Translations under genes and position numbers: made by a program
Source of the DNA: Thermoplasmata archaeon
GTDB taxonomy: Archaea > Thermoplasmatota > Thermoplasmata > Thermoplasmatales > Thermoplasmataceae
Length of the DNA: 61,334 nt
Direction: 5' to 3'
NCBI GenBank assembly: GCA_021802205.1
Contig: JAKAAT010000002.1
Coordinates: forward strand, 1 to 61,334
The notes under the pieces: model-generated
The model's input: only the letters and a program-made list of their open reading frames with translations
Told to the model about the DNA's origin: nothing
Databases searched by the model: none
In this document: positions 1-8,395 of the stretch, one piece after another
Numbering within the stretch: the stretch's first letter is position 1
How the letters are laid out: every line of letters begins with the position of its first letter

Positions 1-111
1 AGAGTAATGACAGAGGTTATTAAAGCTAAGAAAATAGAGTATATTATACAGGAATTAGCTCTTAAGGTTGTTAATTACAATATTATGAGGGGGATGACAC
101 ATGCCTATTAA
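1..111 (+). CDS. 3' end of an unidentified ORF cut by the window edge
   Basis: Frame 1 is open from the first base to a TAA at 109-111. It encodes 36 residues, rich in Lys, Ile and Val, with no recognisable motif. It could be the C-terminus of a gene that starts before the window, or chance. The downstream gene is on the other strand and ends at 197, so this would be a convergent pair. Low certainty. Confidence 0.25.
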   Translation, partial: RVMTEVIKAKKIEYIIQELALKVVNYNIMRGMTHAY

Positions 112-196
112 TTATGCAACACACTATGAAATAATAATACTGATAAATAAGATAATATATTTAACCATGCGACCTTGGAATGGCTTTACAGGTGAA

Positions 197-991
197 TCAC
201 CTTTTAATGTCCTGAAATTCAAGTTCAGGTTTTTCTGGACTTCCATATACCTTAGCCATTACATGTTCCGGATCGTGGTTGAATATAATTGCAATATTCT
301 CCTTTATTGCCTTCTTTACCAGCTTTTTCTTCAATCTTAAGGATTCGACAGGATAGGAATCTATGGCTGTAATGTAGTAGGGCTTTATGTGAAATGCAGA
401 GGGAAACAGGTCTCCACCGTACATATACTTCCTTGAATTTATATTAAACAATGTAACCATATGTCCTTCACTGTGCCCGCCGGTAATAACTGTGCTGATA
501 TTTCCGTTTATTCTTCTTGAGCCTTCTAATTTAATAATTCCAGGAGTTATTCGATCCTTTATATAGCTTCCTCTGGTGAACTCATTTGGGTGCCTGTATG
601 CCTGTAATTCCTTTTCCTGTACAATTAAAGATGTATTTCTGAATAGTTTATTTTTTGAAAAAACATGCCCGCAATGATCAAAATGCATATGTGAAACTAT
701 GACTTTATCCAGAGCATTTATATGATAATCGTTTTCAATTAATTCTTCGATATCGTGATCTTTTATGGGCTTAAAGATTTTCCTGAACTTTTCCGAAAAA
801 TTGTTTCCGATTCCCGCATCCAGAAGTATGTGCCTGTTATTGATATTCAGCATAGGAATATTAGTTGTTATCCTTATTTTGTTCTCTATGTCATGGAAAT
901 ATCTTGACCATATAGCCTTTGGAACAATGCCAAAATAAGCTCCTGAATCAAGTTCATATGATCCATCATTCAAAAAATATAATTCATCCAT
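197..991 (-). CDS. Metallo-beta-lactamase fold hydrolase (lactonase-like)
   Basis: A 264-residue protein of the metallo-beta-lactamase superfamily. The metal-binding HxHxDH motif is at residues 101-106 (HMHFDH), followed by H109; a second metal-site His lies in TGGHSEGH near 172-178 and the bridging Asp in GGDLF near 193. This arrangement is typical of cytoplasmic hydrolases such as AHL lactonases and related esterases. No signal peptide is visible. The substrate cannot be read from the sequence. It is monocistronic, starts at ATG 991 and has an AT-rich upstream stretch facing the next, divergent gene. The family call is firm and the exact activity unknown. Confidence 0.85.
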   Translation of the reverse strand: MDELYFLNDGSYELDSGAYFGIVPKAIWSRYFHDIENKIRITTNIPMLNINNRHILLDAGIGNNFSEKFRKIFKPIKDHDIEELIENDYHINALDKVIVSHMHFDHCGHVFSKNKLFRNTSLIVQEKELQAYRHPNEFTRGSYIKDRITPGIIKLEGSRRINGNISTVITGGHSEGHMVTLFNINSRKYMYGGDLFPSAFHIKPYYITAIDSYPVESLRLKKKLVKKAIKENIAIIFNHDPEHVMAKVYGSPEKPELEFQDIKR

Positions 992-1103
992 GGCAAACCA
1001 TGAATAATTAAAATATTAATGTTTTGCAAATTCTCTCCACTATACATAAAAAATATAAATATACATGACCTTCATAAATATGATGGATTCAGAGGCATGA
1101 GAA

Positions 1104-1751
1104 ATGAAAGAAGGCACCGGAAAAGACGAAATTCAATATATTAGCAAATCATTGCTGAAGCAGAGAGGATGGACAGAAGGCATGATAAAAACATTCCTTG
1201 GAGAGCCAGATACAGAAAAGGACAATCCTATGTATAGGTCTGCAGCATCCATGAAACTTTATGATATGAAAAGAGTTCTGGCTGCAGAATCCGGCGAAAG
1301 TTTTAAAGAAAGGAAGTTGAATGCAGAAAAAAGATCAAAAACCATGAAGAATGTGGCAGACCTTAAAAAACAGGAATTAATGGGGCAGATTGAACTTATG
1401 ACTTTCAAAATCAAAGTAATATCAGAAGAGAATTTATTACAAAATGCTGTAAAAAACTATAACGACTTTCATGAAATGATTGCAATGGAGAGGAATAATT
1501 TTTCATTTGATTATGCCACACCAAAATCAGATAAGGCATTTCTGGAAAGGATTGAGGTCAATTATATCAGGCATAACCTTACGAAGTACGACACTGCACT
1601 GGAAACCATGGCAGGCAGGATAGGCGTACACGAGGCAGTTGTTAAAATCAAGTTCATGATCATGGATGCAATCTCAGAGAAATATCCATATCTTGCAGAT
1701 GAATGCCGGAAACAGAAAGACAGAATAAATGCATTGATACAGGATAATTAA
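1104..1751 (+). CDS. Conserved-looking soluble protein of unknown function
   Basis: 215 residues, charged and mostly helical, no membrane segment. The first 70 residues contain a compact region (SKSLLKQRGWTEGMIKTFLG) that resembles small domains seen in other uncharacterised proteins, followed by a Lys/Glu-rich linker and a second helical domain. No catalytic motif is visible. ATG 1104 has a TATA-like ATAAATATAC about 30 nt upstream, which fits a short-leader archaeal transcript. The neighbours give no functional hint. I do not recognise the family. Confidence 0.6.
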   Translation: MKEGTGKDEIQYISKSLLKQRGWTEGMIKTFLGEPDTEKDNPMYRSAASMKLYDMKRVLAAESGESFKERKLNAEKRSKTMKNVADLKKQELMGQIELMTFKIKVISEENLLQNAVKNYNDFHEMIAMERNNFSFDYATPKSDKAFLERIEVNYIRHNLTKYDTALETMAGRIGVHEAVVKIKFMIMDAISEKYPYLADECRKQKDRINALIQDN

Positions 1752-1761
1752 TGATATTATT

Positions 1762-1806
1762 CATTGAATACAATTCATAAGAAAATATAATTGTCATTAT
1801 TCAATG
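1762..1806. terminator. Imperfect inverted repeat after the 1104-1751 gene
   Basis: CATTGAATACAATT (1762-1775) faces AATTGT plus ATTCAATG (1789-1806); the right arm has four extra bases (CATT). It lies 11 nt after the stop codon, so it may form the 3' end hairpin of the transcript, but archaeal termination rarely needs hairpins. The rest of 1807-2060 shows nothing I can name. Confidence 0.3.
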
Positions 1807-2064
1807 CATAATAGGTATTATATAATTTTGAAGCAGTTTCTTACAAATTGCCTTGCTAAGAAAAACTGTATATGATTACTTTGATAAATTCTGGAAGGAA
1901 AACCAATTAACGTGTAGTTACTTTGCAGAAATTGTATATAAAAGTAGGGCAGACTGTGCTTAATCTATTTATTCACATTGATATGGCCATGCCGATACCA
2001 TGCATACCAAAATCTACTAGGCTAAGCACATTTGGAGAATTTAACAATGTTTGTCTTTACCTCA

Positions 2065-2111
2065 TGTCACATGTGACACAATATTTATATGAAAGTATGT
2101 CTTATATGACA
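2065..2111. promoter_or_regulatory. Two TGTC-N6-GACA dyads around the TATA box of the DUF4143 ATPase gene
   Basis: TGTCACATGTGACA (2065-2078, perfect 14-bp palindrome) and TGTCTTATATGACA (2098-2111) share TGTC-N6-GACA and are 33 bp apart. Between them lies AATATTTATA (2080-2089), about 28 nt before ATG 2114, a good archaeal TATA position. A dimeric repressor bound to both would block the promoter and the start codon. The binding protein is unknown. Confidence 0.6.
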
Positions 2112-2113
2112 TA

Positions 2114-3454
2114 ATGACTTCAGATGAGGAATATATCAGCATCCTATCAGATTATAATTTCTGGGGAAAGAGTATTGATACAGGTATACCAAGAAATTCT
2201 TATACTGATATGATCATGAAATTTTTAAATGGCATAAATATAGTAACAGAAAGTGGCATAAGGAGGTGTGGCAAATCATTTATATCCATGCAGGCTGCGT
2301 TCTTATTAATACAAAATAGCTACATACCAGAAGATATACTGATTATAAATTTTGATGATGAAAGGCTTGAAAATAGTATCTCAACACTGGATGACATATA
2401 TAATGCATATAAAAAATTGATTAAAAAAACCGATAACAATATCATAATAATAGATGAAGCTCAGGAGGTACCGGGCTGGGAAAAATTCGTTAGAACATAC
2501 TCTGAAAAAATAAAATTCATAATTACAGGTTCATCATCTAAGTTATTGAGTTCTGAATTTTCAACACTCTTATCCGGCAGGAATATAAATATCAACATAA
2601 CCCCCTTATCATTTATTGAATATCTGAAATTTAACAACATAATAATCAAAGATAGAAAGGCTCTGGCTATCAATCTTGAAAAGATATTAAAATATTTAGA
2701 ATTATATATAAAATTTGGCGGGATGCCTGCTCCGACATTGCACGCAGATATACACCAGGAGTTAGTAAAAAGCTATTTTGATACCATCATTTTGAAAGAT
2801 ATAATGGATAGGTACAAAATAAGGGAAGGGGATAAATTGAAGTTCTTGATTAAATATTATTTAATTAATATTTCGTCACTAATAACCTATAATAATATAT
2901 ACAAATCGATTAAAAACACATTACCATTGCCTTTGAAATCTATTCAGAGATACAGTGAATATATAGAAACATCGGGCCTGATATTTTTTACAAAGAAATT
3001 CTCATATTCATTGAAGGAGCAGGAAAATAGCCCAAAGAAAGTTTATTCCATTGATAATTCATTTTCATATTATTTTGGATACAATTTCATGGAAAATAAG
3101 GGAAAATTTATAGAAAATGCTGTTGCCCAGGAATTTATACGATTAAGGAATGTTATTCCATTACTAGAATTGTATTATTACAGAGAAAAAAGTTATGAAA
3201 TAGATTTCATAGTTAAAATAAAAAATTTAATAATACCTGTGCAGGTCAGTTACATGATAAATGAAACCAATATTAAAAGAGAAGTTAAGGGCATAATAGA
3301 ATTTTCGAAGAAATTCAAAACTAAGTACGGAATCATTATAAATTCTAATAAAAACGAAGAACAGGTCTATGATGGAATTAAAATTAGATTTGTTAAATTA
3401 TATGAATGGCTAATAAATGCCAATGAATATATAAAGGAATCTGACGACATCTAA
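2114..3454 (+). CDS. ATP-binding protein, AAA_14 plus DUF4143 type
   Basis: 446 residues. Walker A is GIRRCGKS (48-55), Walker B is IIIIDEAQ (about 112-119), and sensor-like ITGSSSKLLS follows. The C-terminal third matches the DUF4143 pattern seen in archaeal and bacterial ATPases often found near mobile or conflict genes, ending in a degenerate PD-(D/E)XK-like region (EIDFIV...PVQVSY) where the usual ExK lysine is missing. Two paralogues are in this window (37829-39142 and 39261-40550). The promoter carries two matching palindromes. Cellular role unproven; the family is sometimes linked to toxin-antitoxin-like or mobile loci. Confidence 0.85.
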   Translation: MTSDEEYISILSDYNFWGKSIDTGIPRNSYTDMIMKFLNGINIVTESGIRRCGKSFISMQAAFLLIQNSYIPEDILIINFDDERLENSISTLDDIYNAYKKLIKKTDNNIIIIDEAQEVPGWEKFVRTYSEKIKFIITGSSSKLLSSEFSTLLSGRNININITPLSFIEYLKFNNIIIKDRKALAINLEKILKYLELYIKFGGMPAPTLHADIHQELVKSYFDTIILKDIMDRYKIREGDKLKFLIKYYLINISSLITYNNIYKSIKNTLPLPLKSIQRYSEYIETSGLIFFTKKFSYSLKEQENSPKKVYSIDNSFSYYFGYNFMENKGKFIENAVAQEFIRLRNVIPLLELYYYREKSYEIDFIVKIKNLIIPVQVSYMINETNIKREVKGIIEFSKKFKTKYGIIINSNKNEEQVYDGIKIRFVKLYEWLINANEYIKESDDI

Positions 3455-3480
3455 AATATCTTTTTACAACCTTCCATTGT

Positions 3481-4092
3481 TCAATAGTGACTTTTTTCTT
3501 TTATAAAATAATCCAGCCTGTTTCTGAATGAAAGGATGTGCAGAATAACCAAGACCTCGATTACTGCTATTCCAAATATCTCATCCTCAGCAACTGACTG
3601 CCATGGAATTATTGCATATAAAATCCAGGATAGAATTATTGTTATTATAATAGGAATCCCAAATATCATTTTATTGATGATAAGTGATATTCCAATAGTA
3701 GCGTAAGAGATACTGGCAAGGATAAAAAACCATATAGATACAAAATCATGGGGATATGTTCCTTCGTGATATATTCCTATAAGGGCCAGAAACAGTGCCG
3801 AAATTATGAAGAACGATATTCCCGCATTCTCCACTTTATGTTTGCTTTTAGAGAGGAACAGGGATGCAAGTATAGCTATGAAAATAGCCTCGATCATCAA
3901 TCCAACATTATAGATATATGGGTATGCAGGTGCCGGATGGCCGTTCAGAATCATATTTCCACCACCGAGGTCACTCAATGCATTTCCCGTAACCCTGAAC
4001 CATGGATTGAATATAACTGAAACTATAATGACTATCCAGATGAAGACAAGCGTTATTCCACCTATGATGTATATATATTTCATATCCGACAT
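3481..4092 (-). CDS. DUF998 family membrane protein
   Basis: 203 residues with about six hydrophobic membrane segments. The family hallmark is present: NPWF plus NALSDLG in the first loop (residues about 29-43), a central GIYHEG-PHDF pair of loop motifs and a closing transmembrane helix. DUF998 proteins are integral membrane proteins of unknown function. The gene is convergent with the ATPase gene (26-nt gap) and 67 nt downstream of the TDT-type transporter gene on the same strand, so it could be co-transcribed with it. Confidence 0.8.
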   Translation of the reverse strand: MSDMKYIYIIGGITLVFIWIVIIVSVIFNPWFRVTGNALSDLGGGNMILNGHPAPAYPYIYNVGLMIEAIFIAILASLFLSKSKHKVENAGISFFIISALFLALIGIYHEGTYPHDFVSIWFFILASISYATIGISLIINKMIFGIPIIITIILSWILYAIIPWQSVAEDEIFGIAVIEVLVILHILSFRNRLDYFIKEKSHY

Positions 4093-4159
4093 TATTTAAT
4101 CTAACTTTATTTTATATTTATCCTTGCCGATTGGAAAAAATCTTAAAAAAATAATTTAT

Positions 4160-5206
4160 TTATTTGCTTGGTGTGGCTTTCATATTCCTATCCAGCCTGT
4201 GTACAAATATATAGGTGTTCAGCAGCGCATAGAACCAGAGCAGAATCAGGACTATCCAGATGAACAGGAATATGTCACCAAGCACAGCAATCCTTGTAAC
4301 CGCTTCAAGCTTTATGGTGGATGTTGCAAATAAACCCAGAGGAAAACCATATGCCCATACAGATAGATATCCGAATGTTTCCTTCCTGAACATTATTATA
4401 AACATAACAAGGAAATTCCATACCTCGAAGCCCCACAGAAGAATTGAAATAAATTCTACCGTGCCTATTCCCAAGATCATGTGCCCGATAACCGGGCCGA
4501 AGGATGTTATGGAAAGCAGGTTTATGATTATCAGGCTCGAGACACCAACCGGTAGCATGGCAGTAGGAAGTGTGGAACCTGATTTATTGGACACATGCCC
4601 TGATAGTGCTACTGAACCTATGAATATATACAGGAAGAAGAATATACCGAGACCCATCAAAACCAGGAAGTATATTGCCTGTGCTGTATTTCCGTGGTAA
4701 TATCCCATTAATGGTGTTGCAAGGAATATGCTTGTACCTATGGATAGTGGTGGTATTATTATGGCATAGTTTATTTCATTTTTATCTATTTCCTTGGTAT
4801 AAAGCCTGTATCCCAGAAGAATTCCAAGTATAAGTGCAAGGAAGTAGCTGAAGAAATAGTTATAAAGCGATAGGGTTGCAGTGAGGCTGCTGAGACCGTA
4901 AAGATCTATGAGTATATGATTCATCACAAAGGAAATAATGGGAATCAGTGCAATGAAACTCAATCTCGTAAGGCTGTTCCAGTGGCTCCATTTCTTATCG
5001 TGTATTGTTAGTCCACGTACAGACCACAACATAAATATAACCACAAATATTATCACTCCAAGATAGAAGAATACCTCTCCGGTATATTTCAATGTCAGGT
5101 TATCCAGATATCTTGATACCAGGAAGAATACCTGGGCAACAGCAAGTGTGGCTATGGCCATGCCAAACCATTCCGATCCGAATGCATATAACAATTTATT
5201 TTTCAT
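4160..5206 (-). CDS. TDT (TehA/SLAC1-like) family transporter
   Basis: 348 residues with about ten transmembrane helices. The start (SEWFGMAIATLAVAQ) matches the opening motif of the tellurite-resistance/dicarboxylate transporter family, which includes TehA, the malate permease Mae1 and plant SLAC1 anion channels. Substrate not assignable: dicarboxylates, sulfite or another anion are possible. It is divergent from a TetR-type regulator whose double operator lies in the shared promoter, so expression is probably induced by a ligand of that regulator. Confidence 0.75.
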   Translation of the reverse strand: MKNKLLYAFGSEWFGMAIATLAVAQVFFLVSRYLDNLTLKYTGEVFFYLGVIIFVVIFMLWSVRGLTIHDKKWSHWNSLTRLSFIALIPIISFVMNHILIDLYGLSSLTATLSLYNYFFSYFLALILGILLGYRLYTKEIDKNEINYAIIIPPLSIGTSIFLATPLMGYYHGNTAQAIYFLVLMGLGIFFFLYIFIGSVALSGHVSNKSGSTLPTAMLPVGVSSLIIINLLSITSFGPVIGHMILGIGTVEFISILLWGFEVWNFLVMFIIMFRKETFGYLSVWAYGFPLGLFATSTIKLEAVTRIAVLGDIFLFIWIVLILLWFYALLNTYIFVHRLDRNMKATPSK

Positions 5207-5223
5207 TTATCATCATCCTATAC

Positions 5224-5270
5224 TGACTGTATAGTCAATAATTATATAAATATTTTGACCATATAGTCAA
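5224..5270. promoter_or_regulatory. Two TetR-type operators between transporter and regulator genes
   Basis: TGACTGTATAGTCA (5224-5237) and TTGACCATATAGTCAA (5255-5270) are near-identical dyads built on TGAC-N6-GTCA. AT-rich TATA-like sequence (ATTATATAAATATTTT) lies between them. This is the expected layout for a TetR dimer repressing both divergent genes. Confidence 0.75.
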
Positions 5271-5287
5271 ATAATTAATATATCTAA

Positions 5288-5845
5288 ATGCAATATAAGG
5301 GTATGAAGGCCGATAAAAAGGAAAAAATACTGGAGGCAGCAATAAAGGTATTTTCTGGAAAAGGCTATGATCAGGCAACCATGGATGAAATTGCAATGGA
5401 AGCTAATGTAAGCAAGGGTCTTCTGTTTTTTTACTATGAAAACAAGGAGAATCTCATTATAGAATCAGCACTTAAATCAGTACCCATTGAAGTTATGAAT
5501 GCCATAGATAATACAGCTTATCTGGATGGAAATGGCATTCTCTATGATTTGGGAATAAAATTTCTGTATTATTACAAACCCTCTGATATAAGAAATTTAT
5601 TTCTTTATACCGTAAGCAACAAGAATAAGTACCCTGCCCTGAAGGATAAACTAAAAGACCTCTGTTTCACCAGCTTTGACAATGTATTCAGCAGGGTCGA
5701 AAGGATGGCAGATATGAAACTATCCCTTGCAAAAAAGAGGTCATTCTTCGGTTCTCTGCTTTGCTATCTTATCTGGTGGGATGAAAACGATCAGTCAATA
5801 GAGGAATATACAACAGAACTGGTTGAAGGATTTTTAGCATATTAA
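5288..5845 (+). CDS. TetR family transcriptional regulator
   Basis: 185 residues. An N-terminal helix-turn-helix of TetR type covers about residues 8-55 (KKEKILEAAIKVFSGKGYDQATMDEIAMEANVSKG), followed by an all-helical ligand domain with a short Trp-rich C-terminus (LIWWDEND). Two ATGs are possible: 5288 and 5303 (MKADKKEK). The second has a TATA-like box (TTAATATAT) about 25 nt upstream, so it may be the true leaderless start. It probably represses the divergent transporter and itself through the paired dyads at 5224-5270. Ligand unknown. Confidence 0.85.
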   Translation: MQYKGMKADKKEKILEAAIKVFSGKGYDQATMDEIAMEANVSKGLLFFYYENKENLIIESALKSVPIEVMNAIDNTAYLDGNGILYDLGIKFLYYYKPSDIRNLFLYTVSNKNKYPALKDKLKDLCFTSFDNVFSRVERMADMKLSLAKKRSFFGSLLCYLIWWDENDQSIEEYTTELVEGFLAY

Positions 5846-5897
5846 CATATTTATGTTGCTATAAAAAAGTTTATGGTAAGATAGTGTATATTTTTCT

Positions 5898-6454
5898 ATG
5901 TTTCCACCGGACCCGAAAATGAAAAATGGTTTCTATAACGAAGAAATATACAGGCAGGCTCTTGATCTATATCCCTCAGTCGTAAAATTGCTAAAAAGCA
6001 AAGGAGAGGAAAATAAGGATAAGACATGGATCATCTTCAAGAATGAGAAGTATTCCTATAAGGAAACAGACAATATCAGCTCCGGAATTGCATCAGGACT
6101 TATCGGGCTTGGGGCAAAGAGAGGCGATAAAATTGCAATATATGCATTCAATTCTCCCCAATGGCTGTTCTCATATTTTGGCATACTCAAGGCTGGTTGT
6201 ATTCCTGTAACAGTGAATACAGGTTTTATAAAAGACCCACTGGTATACAATATTGATATGCCTGAATCCAGATTCCTGTTTCTTGATAGCAGACTTGCCG
6301 GGAATTATCTGGCTGTAAAGGATAATTTACCATACTTAGAAAAAATTATTTTGATAGGAAATGAGAATGGTTTACCTCAGAAATTAGAGAATACTGTTAC
6401 CTTTGAGACCTTGCTAAAAACTTATTCTATTAAGGAAGACTCAGAATTAAAGGG
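5898..6454 (+). pseudogene. Acyl-CoA synthetase (AMP-ligase), 5' piece cut by IS607
   Basis: The N-terminal 186 residues of an ANL-superfamily AMP-dependent acyl-CoA synthetase (FKNEKYSYKETDNISSGIASGL, GDKIAIYAFNSPQWLFSYFGILKAGC). The reading frame runs into the insertion at the codon after Lys-185 (AAG GG|T) and stops at 6467 inside the insert. The remainder resumes at about 8396. Joining G6454 to A8396 restores a sensible in-frame sequence (ELKG-YFKNGYDPSAM). Before disruption the enzyme would have activated a carboxylic acid with ATP and CoA. Confidence 0.8.
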
Positions 6455-6509
6455 TTCTAACTGTTAATGGTAATATTTATATATAATTATTTATTATTAT
6501 GCAATATAT

Positions 6510-7094
6510 ATGAGCAGGATATATACAATCAGGGAGGCATGCGATATATTACAAATAGATGCAACCACACTGAGGAGGTGGGATCGTGAGGGGAAAATAC
6601 ACTGCATTAGATTGTCAAATAATTTCAGGAGGGTACCAGAGGAAGAAATAAACAGGATACTGGGTGTAAAGAGCAACAGGATAGATGCACTATATGCAAG
6701 GGTATCATCAAATGACCAGAAGGGTGATTTGTATAAACAGATCGAGAGATTGAAGGCACTGCACCCTGATGCAGCAGTATACTCGGATGTAAGGTCTGGA
6801 TTGAAGTTCAACAGAAAGGGATTCAATGAATTATTGAATAAAATAGAGAACAATGAAATCAACAATATCTACATTACACATAAGGATAGACTGGCAAGAT
6901 TCGGCTTTGATTTAATAGAAGCAATATGCAGCATGCATAATACAAATATTATAGAAACAGATGGTGAGGAAATTGCATCAGCAAATGAGGAGCTTACTAG
7001 GGATTTGATATCCATAATAACATCATTCTCAGCAAAATTATATGGTTTAAGGTCTCATAAAATGAAGAACATACTGGAGGCAGTGAAGGAATGA
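6510..7094 (+). CDS. tnpA: IS607 TnpA, serine recombinase
   Basis: 194 residues. A MerR-like helix-turn-helix sits at the N-terminus (YTIREACDILQIDATTLRRW, residues 5-24), then the resolvase catalytic domain: LYARVSSNDQ (61-70) holds the nucleophilic serine, with the conserved YSDVRSG and HKDRLARFG motifs following. This N-terminal DNA-binding, C-terminal-lacking layout is specific to IS607. It catalyses excision and insertion of the element. ATG 6510 has a TATA-like AATATTTATATA about 30 nt upstream, so it is probably read from a promoter inside the element. Confidence 0.93.
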   Translation: MSRIYTIREACDILQIDATTLRRWDREGKIHCIRLSNNFRRVPEEEINRILGVKSNRIDALYARVSSNDQKGDLYKQIERLKALHPDAAVYSDVRSGLKFNRKGFNELLNKIENNEINNIYITHKDRLARFGFDLIEAICSMHNTNIIETDGEEIASANEELTRDLISIITSFSAKLYGLRSHKMKNILEAVKE

Positions 7095-8386
7095 CGCATC
7101 CCTGGAAGTCAAAAGGTGAAACAAGAACCATATGGTTTTACTATAATCCTGATGACAGGATACTTGAATACTTAATGGATATGAAAGAATTAATCAATAG
7201 AGGCATATTGAATGCATATTCCATTGCAGTGCAGAATAGCAATCAATTGCCGTCACCAATAACCCTGAGAAAGTCTCTTAAAAATTATTATGATAATAAT
7301 ACAGAGTATGCAAAACACCATATCAATCCCGTATGCAGGAGTGCCATAGCAATACTCAGGTCTTACAGGAAGAACAATGATGGTGAATTAAAGGTAATAA
7401 AGGCAGAGAAGCTTGCAATGAGAATAGATTCAGAATTAACTAAAATAGAGAATAATCAATTGAGGATAACACTGAAACCCCATGAATACGAATATATTGA
7501 CATAGTGGATAAGAGTAATAAATACATTGATTACTCTCAATATCCCATATCAGAGGTATTATTGACAGGTAATAAAGTATGCATAACATTCAGAGTCAGC
7601 ACTGATGACAAACCTGTTATTCATAACAATATCATAGGATTTGATTTGAATTTCAAATCTATCGATTATACAGTGATAAGGAATAGTGAGATAGTTGAGG
7701 TAAAATCAATAGATACATCAGATATAGCACAGGCACAGAGGGATTATGCAAGGAAGAGGAGTAAGATGCAGAAGCACATAATCAATCCTGCAAAGAGGGA
7801 CAGGAAACTAAAGGAGGCAAAGCACAGGCAGAGGAATATTACTAATGATAAAATACATAAAATAACCACAGAAATAGTAAGAAACAATAGTGAAAAGACC
7901 TTTGTCTTCGAGGATCTGACCAATATAAAGGAGGAGGGAATGAAAAAGAAGAATAGGAAAAGGAATAGGGGAGATAAGAGCAATGGAAATAATAAAAAAG
8001 ATGCAAAAAACAATATCAAATCAAAAAGATTCAGGACACATATAAATAAATGGCCTTACAGGCTGTTCCAGAGATATATTGATTATAAATCAGACAATGA
8101 AACATTGTATGTAGATCCGGCAGGGACTTCATCCGAATGTCCTGTATGCGGTGGTAAATTAAGGCACCCTCGCTGGAAGGAATCTGAATGCATCAACTGT
8201 GGCGTAACCTACAACAGGGATAAATTAGCATCATTATCCATCTCTGTTCGTGGATTATGCCTTTGCGGCACCCCGTTTGCCGTGAGTGGCAGTCCCTCCT
8301 GGCATTCAATGAAGAATGATTACCTGTACCATCCAGATCAGGCAAATATTGAGAATGATCAGCGACTGCAAGAAAGAAATGCATAA
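7091..8386 (+). CDS. tnpB: TnpB, RNA-guided RuvC nuclease of IS607
   Basis: 431 residues. RuvC-like catalytic residues are in place: GFDLN (D185), VFEDL (E274) and NRDKLAS (D377). A zinc finger CPVC...CINC spans 350-370. The basic low-complexity stretch (KKKNRKRNRG and after, about 285-315) sits between RuvC motifs. TnpB proteins are programmed by an omega-RNA made from the 3' end of the element and cut the donor site after excision, which preserves the transposon. Starts within the last codons of tnpA; GGAG lies 13 nt upstream. Looks functional. Confidence 0.93.
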   Translation: MTHPWKSKGETRTIWFYYNPDDRILEYLMDMKELINRGILNAYSIAVQNSNQLPSPITLRKSLKNYYDNNTEYAKHHINPVCRSAIAILRSYRKNNDGELKVIKAEKLAMRIDSELTKIENNQLRITLKPHEYEYIDIVDKSNKYIDYSQYPISEVLLTGNKVCITFRVSTDDKPVIHNNIIGFDLNFKSIDYTVIRNSEIVEVKSIDTSDIAQAQRDYARKRSKMQKHIINPAKRDRKLKEAKHRQRNITNDKIHKITTEIVRNNSEKTFVFEDLTNIKEEGMKKKNRKRNRGDKSNGNNKKDAKNNIKSKRFRTHINKWPYRLFQRYIDYKSDNETLYVDPAGTSSECPVCGGKLRHPRWKESECINCGVTYNRDKLASLSISVRGLCLCGTPFAVSGSPSWHSMKNDYLYHPDQANIENDQRLQERNA

Positions 8387-8395
8387 CAATGCATA
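8215..8395 (+). ncRNA. Candidate omega-RNA region at the 3' end of tnpB
   Basis: In IS607 and IS605 elements the guide RNA is transcribed from the last part of tnpB to the right end. Here that segment is clearly more GC-rich than its surroundings and holds a CGGCA-N7-TGCCG hairpin near 8267-8283. The guide would be the sequence just beyond the right end (from about 8396). The 5' limit is a guess. No direct evidence of transcription. Confidence 0.35.

Larger units (their letters stand above)
6455..8395 (+). mobile_element. IS607-family insertion sequence, about 1.94 kb
   Basis: Contains a serine-recombinase TnpA and a TnpB whose genes overlap by 4 nt (ATGA), the classic IS607 order. Its ends are inferred from the host gene: the acyl-CoA synthetase frame is continuous if G6454 is joined to A8396. 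There are no terminal inverted repeats and no target duplication, as expected for IS607 serine-recombinase insertion beside a GG dinucleotide. Both ORFs look intact, so the element may be active. End positions are good to within a few bases. Confidence 0.75.

Noticed and set aside
1923-2114. 63-codon ORF before the first DUF4143 ATPase gene
   Set aside because: It covers the promoter and both operator palindromes and has no protein-like features.
7744-8019. 91-codon hydrophobic ORF opposite tnpB
   Set aside because: It is the antisense of the Lys/Arg-rich segment of TnpB, which always yields Phe/Leu-rich shadows.
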